The notes beneath the pieces were generated by a model, which did not search any database, had not been told where the DNA came from, and worked only from the letters and a program-made list of their open reading frames with translations. 64,000 nucleotides of DNA from Pisolithus tinctorius (lineage: Eukaryota > Basidiomycota > Agaricomycetes > Boletales > Pisolithaceae): NCBI GenBank assembly GCA_024663395.1, contig JANFAH010000003.1, positions 992,001 through 1,056,000 of the forward strand. Direction: 5' to 3'. A program made the position numbers and the translations under genes. Below are positions 57,132-64,000 of the stretch, piece by piece; the stretch's first letter is position 1; each line of letters starts with the position of its first letter.

Positions 57132-58625
57132 TTACTCTCCACGGACCCACTGCCACATGTCAGTGCCGGTAGTTGTGTCCGTCTGCCGTGTGGCCTCCGG
57201 CATGATAGCCGAACTAGCTTCATGACCCTCTTCAATGAACAAGTAGTTGATGAGCCTTCTGATTACCTGCCCGAGATCTATAAGTTAGGTCGATCGCCTC
57301 ACTGATCACTCACTGACCTCCACGTTGACACTATTCCCGATCAAACGATACTTGGATTTCAACGAAACACCCAGTGGCCATATGAAATTAAAAGGGGCGG
57401 TAGTGAACGGATCCGTTATGTGGAAGAGCCTCAGAAGCTCGTCGGGAGTAAAATATCGCAGTCTGAGACAGCCAAGCAGCTGAACTGCCTGTGCATCGCC
57501 ATTTCTTTGCGCTGCCAAAAATTCGTCGAACACCCTGGTGGTCTATGGCAGGAATCGCATCAGTGCAATTTAGATCAGCACCGAGATGCGTACATCCAGC
57601 TGTTCGTTCATCTGAAGGATTGAACCCGCACGTTCGACCAGCTGAGTGTATCCTATGGATGTTCACGCCTCGGCGATACTGTCAAGCTAAGATTTTCATA
57701 CCTCGGGTGAAACAGCATGACCTGGTCCCAGAGGGCAATACGATGTCAAACAGACGGCCCCACTTTTCCAAAACGCGGTCCGAAACCTTGAAGGAAGCCA
57801 TTGACTCATTATCCAGTGCATCTAGATAATGGTTCAGACATTGTGTGGCCACTGACATCACCGGGTGTTGTGAAGGTATGTGATCCAAAATGTTCATTCG
57901 GGAATCGTCACAGCCGAGAAACTTCAGATGTGAAAGTTTGGCCAGAAGGTAGTAGCGCAACCGTGAGTTGGGGATCCCAAACTGCAAGGGCGTAAGATTG
58001 AACTCTGCTATTTCGTATCCTAGACGCTTGAGGGTTGATACGAGGTGATACCGTGTCTCGGAGTCCTACCTGTTGTATGACTTCCTCCACTAATTCTGAT
58101 GCACGGAAACGCACCTGAAATCCGGCCACATTCTCTACGAGCAGGTAACGAGGATGAACCTGTTGTACAGCTAATTGCGGAAGAACGTTATCGATCAAGT
58201 GCAAGAAAGATTGTGCCCGTGGGTCGGATCCGCCTCTGGCATCGGGATTCAGTTTAGTGTAAGGTTGGCATGCTGGCGAAAGAAGCCAGAGATCAGCTTG
58301 GAGCTGGGACAATCGTGCAGCAGTGAGGGTTGAGATGTCTGTCTGGCAGAGTATCATACAGGGACATCATAGGGTCCTCCGATCGTATGGGAGGCATTAA
58401 ATATTGTCAGTGCTGACCTTGTGAACTGTACTAGATCCATAGTTGACACCATACACCTGGCAGGCTATCGGGTCCCAGTCATATGCTGCAATGACCGTAG
58501 CAGGTATCTGGCTTCGACTGAGTGCAAGATGAAGACCCCCTATGCAAGTCTAAGCGCGACAACGCAGTAGTCAAACACACAGAGAATATACCTATCCCGC
58601 TGTAGAACTCGATGGCCCTCACCAT
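57132..58625 (-). CDS. DNMT2: Dnmt2-type tRNA (cytosine-5) methyltransferase
   Basis: Methylates C38 of tRNA-Asp and similar tRNAs using S-adenosylmethionine. The start at 58625 reads MVRAIEFYSGIG, then an intron leads to GLHLALSRSQIPATVIAAYD (SAM-binding motif I). Motif IV is WLLSPACQPYTKLNP; the usual form is PPCQPFT, so Pro is Ala here while the catalytic Cys stays. VENVAGFQ is motif VI. Next are LQFGIPNSRLRYYLLAK and CCFTRG, the CFT motif special to Dnmt2. FNFIWPLGVSLKSKYRLIGN leads to SVNVE, and after an intron VIRRLINYLFIEE and a short tail ending in TAA at 57132-57134. The gene is complete with several small introns. Confidence 0.92.
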
Positions 58626-58842
58626 GGTGGTATTACACTGCCTGGAATACCTTAATTAGCTTAGGTAATCGAGAGGGTCCCGCCACACCCCGTCCCGCTC
58701 GCTCGCCATTATCTTACATACCACCTTGTTACTTATCGGAACGGGCTGGTTCAACAGAAACGCTTTGGACGACGTTGGTTTACGATATTTGACGCCGGTG
58801 GTATCCTATTCTCTCCCGTTTGGCAGGCTTACTGTTTTCTTG
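58626..58842. promoter_or_regulatory. Divergent promoter, DNMT2 / PHD-finger gene
   Basis: 217 bp between the Dnmt2 start and the preferred PHD-gene start. If the plus-strand gene begins at the in-frame ATG at 58726, the shared interval shrinks to 100 bp. Confidence 0.4.
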
Positions 58843-61800
58843 ATGACACCCGACGTTCATTCCAGCGAAAACTGCGTGGACGGGAAAATATCTGGCCCGT
58901 CTGCATCTGTCGTCATCACACCGGCCAACAATACTTCACCAGAACCATTATCTGGCCTCCCCGGCTGGCCGTCTTTCACCGATTCGCCGTCTGTAGCCCC
59001 TGGAGGTAGCCAGCATGATGGATCCTTGGACGAAACAAAATTGCAGAGGTGAGTATTGTACTGGGTGGCTCTTTACTCCAGATTACTGATCTAGCGACAT
59101 ACGCCACGCTGGGATCGTTCAGCTCTGGTGTGCATTTGCCAACCCCTCAGAGGTGAGTTAACGCCCGAGCTTTCATTTTTAGCTAGTCGTTTCCGGTCCG
59201 TTGCCCCACGGTGAAAACCGACTATTCTGCACTTTGTTCCCGACTATGCCGTTGACCCTTCATTACTCTGTCGTAGCCCTGCAACCTTATCGCCATATCT
59301 ACTATCAGAGGCTGAACCCATAGTTTCGGGTGCCCACAAGTGAGTGTATGGCAGTAACTTTGTAGGTGTGTACATTTTGACTTCTTGTAAGCTCGCGATC
59401 GGGCCAGCAACCTTCGACTTTACCGTCGGGGTTTCGCGTATATACGTACGTCGGCTAAGTAATGCGCGCCCTAGTCCCCAATTGACGCAGGTATACAAGT
59501 ACTCCGTCACCTCCACCTCCTCTTCGATCCCTCCAAACCCTTACACCGGGAACTAGGTGGGTCGTTCTGTTGCATTGGATGTTGGGAACGACATCTGAAA
59601 GTTGTTCAGTCCTCTGCCAATGCGCTATCAGGCAGGCAGCTCCCATTTGCAGCAGCAACCCCCGGTACTGATGCGCACCCACGGCCAACATTTGTAAGAC
59701 GTTTAGCATGTTATCTCCTCTAACTTGTTGCACTCACAGTGGTATCAAGGATACCGTCCTCAGTTGAGCCAACCAAAACTGACCTGTGGTGCGTAATTTT
59801 ATTTCGTAAGCAGCTCGCAGTGGAAATTTCTTATTTGGTCTCAAGCGAGTTGTTGCCGATGGGCGAGATGCCCTCGCGTCCTACAACACCTGGGGTGCAA
59901 CCAGCCTCGATTGATTACTCTGTCGATGTGCCGAATACAGAATTCCCGAGCACACCTCCACGGAAATCACCAACATCAGTGCCTCGGCGCGCGGACGGTG
60001 ACAACCACTTGTTACCGCTACAGGTCGAAAATACTGCAGTGGCCAACACGGAAGTTGGGGGAGAACTTGCGCGGATCCGTGCACAACTTGTGGAGAACCA
60101 CCTTGCGCTTGCCAAGGAAGCAGAGGCACGGAGACCTGATTATTTCAAGCGAATGAGACGCGCTGCTCTAACTACCGATGCGACCGATGCGGCGCCGCAA
60201 GGCTCAGCATTACAGCCTGCCGCTCCCATTGGCATCACCAATAGTCCCATTAAGGGTAGACGCCTCACCTTGTTCCAGGAAACATCTGAGGAGAGCTTCG
60301 AAGAGAGTTTGATGGCGGGTGGATACGGGCGCTATGTGAGTAACAATTTTTCAAAAGCCTGAGCCGAAACCGAAGCTTTTCTTCTGTTTACGCCTGTCCT
60401 GCGTCCTAGCGCTCCGATGCGTTGCCGTGGAGGAAGCCGGAAAACGAAGTACCGAATGTTGTGGATACGACGGAGGACCCTGCTGTAATGATCGAACGAG
60501 AAAGGAAGAAGAAGAGGCTGGCGGCATTCCGCAGTGTCCCGCTTGCCTCCTCGTCGAAGACACAACTTGTTCCCACTGAGATTGAAGGGTGCGGTAGAGT
60601 TCTCATAAGCATGGATGCTTCGGAGCCGCCAACTTCTCCCAAACGCAGCCCCTCGAAAGGTAGACGGTCGCGGAGGAAAAAGAAGGTTGCCGCTGACGCA
60701 CGTGGAGAGAAAGATGGGCTTCTCACGCCTTCGGAGGCGAAGCTTGACGCTCCCAATTGGCCAGATATGCACTTCCCGTGGGGTTCAAGTTCAACGCCAT
60801 GCGGGTCACAGAATTTGGAAGAAGAAGAGAGGCTGCGACATATTGAAAACTTCCTCGAACGGGATTCGGATGAGGAAGTTGAGGAAGGGCCGTCTTCGCC
60901 TTTACGGAGTCCCGCAGAAGAGATACAAACGACGCAAGTCAGAACATACCCCGTTCTCCTTCATGCTGGCGAGGCACCGATTAGATCCACGGGTATGTCG
61001 GTCGTTCCCAGAGACCCTGCTGATGCGAGGGCGGCGTTCTTGTCGAAGAAGTCCGTTAAGGAGCTCTCACTTCGTCTTCTGCGCCGTAGGAATACCGATA
61101 ACGACGGAGGCGGGGTGGTGTGCATCTGCAACGAACCGGACGACGAGCGGGACTCGGTGCAGTGTGATGCATGCCAGATATGGTATCACCTTGATTGCAT
61201 TGGGATACGAAGTACGTCAGAGCTTGGCAGGGAAGAAGACCCATGGTTTTGCGCAAATTGTGCGGAAGCAAAGACACCACCACCCGTGATGTTGTCCTTA
61301 TCAGAGCCTACCTTCGTGCCTACGGACGACAAAATAATTGGGGACGCATGTTATGACCTTCCGTTTTTGCAGGCTGGGCTTAATCCGTCGCCGATGACTC
61401 ACTGGACAAGTTCAGGTCGACAGCCCAGGACGCCACCAGACAGTCACGTTGGATTCCAGTTTTCGTCGGGGTCTTCGTGGGATGAACCACCTTCACGAGG
61501 TGGACCTCATACACCGCAGTTTCCAAACTCACAGGATGTGCGTGTGTACACGACGCCAGGGCAGGTTGGTTCGTTGGCGGTTGAGGAGTCGCCATTTGAT
61601 CCCACGTCTACACCCTCTCGTGGGATCAAGTTTGGTGCACCATTTACCACGCCAAAAAATGGATTATGGCAAGGACGTCATCAAGAGTTGTTTCACACAC
61701 CCACACGACCCGGTGGGATTGCGTTCGGGCGGCCGTTTGGACAATATGGATCGAGAGGGGTCGAGGGATCGTCGGGGCGTTCTACATCTACGCAAGACAT

Positions 61801-61915
61801 CACTCCGGTCGTCCACCATCTGAAAGAACGCGGCCGACCACCAGAATCTCCCTTAGCCGGGAAACGGTCACGGCATAGTGTGGATAATCGGTTGTCAACG
61901 TCTCGCGGAAGATGA
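58843..61915 (+). CDS. PHD-finger protein, N-terminal exons uncertain
   Basis: Probable chromatin reader. The PHD finger (61118-61263) is C4HC3: VCICNEPDD, SVQCDACQIWYHLDCIGI and WFCANC; the aromatic cage residue W is present. The finger is preceded by KRRSRRKKK-like basic blocks and followed by repeated PF/GAPFTTP-type short motifs to the stop at 61913-61915. The final frame is open from about 60422. Upstream, exon 1 is 58843-59048 (MTPDVHSSENCVDGK) and exon 2 is 59095-59152 (SDIRHAGIVQLWCAFANPSE), joined in phase. Between 59153 and 59860 several open pieces (e.g. SPYLLSEAEPIVSGAHK, TPSPPPPLRSLQTLTPG) can be joined only with unusually short introns, so the N-terminal part may be wrong or a separate gene. 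MGEMPSRPTTPG at 59859 is an alternative start. Confidence 0.75.
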
Positions 61916-62676
61916 GGCACGACGCGTTTGACGATTGGATTGATTGCTTTGTTCCCATACTTATTAGCATGGATGGCCATCCTTGTGGCACGGTAATATT
62001 GGTGATATAAGATATCGATATGAGGATATGTATGTAGTAGAGTATCTGTACCAGGTCATGTGTATTACCGTCTGTCGTCGTTTTTCGGGCCGCCGCATGC
62101 CGTTGCTTAACGTCTGGCACGTGGCCGCCATGCCACCGGGTCTTCGGCGCGTCATTCCGGGGTCTGTACATACCAAAAACAGGACAGCCTCGCTGACAGT
62201 CGCTCATGAATATTGTGTGTGGCAGTCATAACGAGCATGATATGTGGGTATAGGACAGATGAGTGCCGCAGCAAGGGTGGTGCTGATCAAAAGAAACGAG
62301 TGGATGTTACCGATGCAATTCTTCCCTCGTGCAGGGGCGACGCCGAACTCAGATGACCATAAGCGGTGAATTCGGACCAACAGTGATGGGCGTTCCGCGG
62401 ATAAGCTGATCTGATTCTGATATTATCTAGTCCATAAGAGAGAGCCTGCAGAGGAGGACATGCGAGGCCGACCTCCGCATGTCAAGTGGAATATTGGACG
62501 GGACATACGTAAGAAATGAAAAGTAAAATAAAATAAAAATTTTACCGCGACCCTGGATGGTTGTTCCCACGGCATGGGAGTCCGTCGATATAACCTCGTC
62601 CCCGGTGGAGGGCTCGCCAGCAAAGCTGCCCGGCCTCCACCAAGTTTCTCTCCGCCGTCTCGTCCGCCGTCCACCC
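61916..62676. other. Intergenic between PHD and FYVE genes
   Basis: 761 bp. An A-rich, T-poor run with TAAAATAAAATAAAAATTTT at about 62523-62542 may serve as the TATA region of the FYVE gene. Overlapping short frames on both strands are not accepted. Confidence 0.45.
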
Positions 62677-63781
62677 ATGTCCACCCTGGCAACCGCCCTT
62701 GCTGGCCTCGCCTCAAAGGCACAGGCAAGGATGTCCCGCTCCCGCTTACACTCCTGCGAATACGAATCTGCCTCAGACGCGTCCTCGTTGGCAGAGGGTG
62801 CGTGACCAAGTGTTTATTTTACTCAGTACGACACCCCCACTCACCAAAGGTCCAGGTTCGACACGCTCACCTTCTACTCGCCGCTTCCATCTTGCACTCC
62901 CTTCCACTCTGCGACCTAACGAGCACCTCGCTGTCCTTCTCCCAAAGAACCTCTGGAAGGTATGCAGATTTAGAAATATCCCTGTCTGTCAACCACTCAT
63001 CTTTCCCCATTCAGCCTGATGCACTGGCTTCCAACTGCGACAACTTTTCTTGTCGCGTGCCTTTTTCGCTTCTAGAGCGTCGTCATGTGAGCAACTGCTT
63101 GATCGACCACTTACACAATTACTTTTACTCAATCGTACATAATAGCACTGCAGAAAGTGTGGTGGCGTGTTCTGCCAACAATGCACTTGTCGTACAACTC
63201 ATCTCCTTGACGTCTCAAATCTCGACTTCCTCTTCCCCCCACGTAATACACCTATCACCACGTTTGACAGCCCGACGTCACCAGTCGTTTTCGAAAAGGT
63301 GTGCGACGATTGTTGGGACCAAATCCACGGCCTATCCCGTACCCCTGAGTCTCGGCCGTCAACCCCAATGTTGGTCTCTTCTCCCTCGACATCCTCCTCT
63401 CCATCTCCGACATCCTCCATTTGTGCTTCCCCAATAGAGCACCAGTCAAGTCTGCCGTCAACTGGTGTTTCTGTCTCGCGTAGCTCCTCCCAATCAAGTG
63501 CAAGGAAATTCCCGTTTCCATCAGTGCAGAATTCGATTATCTCGGATCTCGAGCCTACGTCCCAGCCTTCTTTCGGAGAACTGGATGCTTACCCCTTGAG
63601 GCAATCCAGCATCATCTGCAAGGCAACTGGTGGCGGTCGGTGGGAGCCGAAGAACTCGCCTCCAAGGATTGGCTTGCGCATACCGGGGTGCAAGGCACAA
63701 TATGAATTAGAGATCGAAAGGGAAGAACAAGAGGAGCAGAGAAGACGTTTGAACCCTATAGTACGAGACGGAGGTTTGTAA
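62677..63781 (+). CDS. FYVE zinc-finger protein
   Basis: Binds phosphatidylinositol 3-phosphate on endosomes, by family. The start at 62677 reads MSTLATALAGLASKAQARMS. Three introns join cleanly: G|PGSTRSPSTRRF, W-K|PDALASNCDNFSC and RRH|HCRKCGGVFCQQCTCRT. These give the FYVE signature: WxxD as W-K-P-D, then RRHHCRKCGG, then a last Cys pair in VCDDCWDQIHG. About 25 residues (FLFPPRNTPITTFDSPTSP) separate the third and fourth Cys pairs, longer than in a standard FYVE, and the RVC motif reads KVC. A Ser/Pro-rich tail ends in ELEIEREEQEEQRRRLNPIV and TAA at 63779-63781. The upstream in-frame ATG at 62557 would add 40 residues and is less likely. Function beyond lipid binding is unknown. Confidence 0.87.
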
Positions 63782-64000
63782 ACGGCTGACTCGTGTCAAA
63801 CTTGACATCATGGCTGATTATCTTTAGATTTTCAATATCGATTTAGGCCGGACCGATCGATAACTCCTGCAAGTCTAGCCAAAAGCCCGTGCCGACTTTC
63901 CACCTTCTGATTTCACCCCCTCTTTTTATTCCGTCTTTTCTTGGTTCGTCGATGCTTTCTTAGGGCTCTGTTGTACCATCTGCCGTATATACCTGTTGTG
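63782..64000. other. Downstream of FYVE gene to window end
   Basis: 219 bp with no open frame of note; it should contain the 3' end of the FYVE transcript. Nothing else is seen. Confidence 0.4.

Noticed and set aside
1..64000. CRISPR arrays, prokaryotic operons, ribosome-binding sites or phage genes
   Set aside because: The window is eukaryotic with spliced genes throughout; no regular spaced repeats of CRISPR type were seen.

Overview
The window is nuclear DNA of a filamentous basidiomycete, most likely an Agaricomycete. Nearly every gene is split by short GT-AG introns of about 45-65 bp. The gene set is fungal (Ssn6/Cyc8, Yap1-type bZIP, Gcn20, Brl1/Brr6, Erf4, chorismate synthase). Several proteins read like families I know from mushrooms: a secreted protein often mislabelled 'ribosomal protein s17', a short protein ending in W-W-W-W, and a Dnmt2 tRNA methyltransferase. 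No species can be named from the sequence alone. Exon joins below were made by eye from splice signals and family conservation.

Layout. 1-7.2 kb (minus): DNA topoisomerase II, cut by the window's left edge, then a GCN20/ABCF3 ATPase 137 bp upstream of it. 7.6-10.9 kb (plus): a CofD-like (UPF0052) protein, an unclear stretch, and a small Trp-tailed protein. 11.0-13.6 kb: chorismate synthase (minus) divergent from a Sap30-domain protein (plus). 14.1-15.3 kb: a secreted protein with an Asn-Gly repeat tail. 15.3-21.1 kb: a gene-poor island that starts with a tandem tRNA-derived SINE-like repeat. 21.1-24.0 kb: mitochondrial ClpP (minus) divergent from Brl1/Brr6 (plus). 24.0-30.7 kb: gene-poor apart from a four-exon SERF/4F5 gene. 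30.8-37.4 kb (plus): Ssn6/Cyc8, then an Erf4-domain protein. 37.4-39.9 kb: empty. 39.9-44.2 kb (minus): His6, then a Yap1-like factor. 46.0-52.1 kb: an ABC transporter (minus) divergent from Nic96/Nup93 (plus). 52.3-58.6 kb (minus): Tudor-less SMN, a gag-disrupted thiolase copy, an intact peroxisomal SCP-x-like thiolase, and Dnmt2. 58.8-63.8 kb (plus): a PHD-finger protein and a FYVE-finger protein.

How the genes relate. This is mostly unlinked housekeeping: DNA topology, translation control, histidine and aromatic amino acid synthesis, nuclear pore and envelope, snRNP assembly, Ras palmitoylation and general repression. There is no secondary-metabolite or other functional cluster. Five divergent pairs share short promoters (ABCF3/CofD, ARO2/Sap30, ClpP/Brl1, ABC transporter/Nic96, Dnmt2/PHD).

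The most unusual locus is 53.38-56.92 kb. A peroxisomal thiolase was tandemly duplicated. The downstream copy keeps its promoter, its first about 16 codons and its last about 20 codons, while its middle is replaced by a retroelement gag segment. The gag frame now runs straight into the thiolase tail and ends in the peroxisomal signal AKL.
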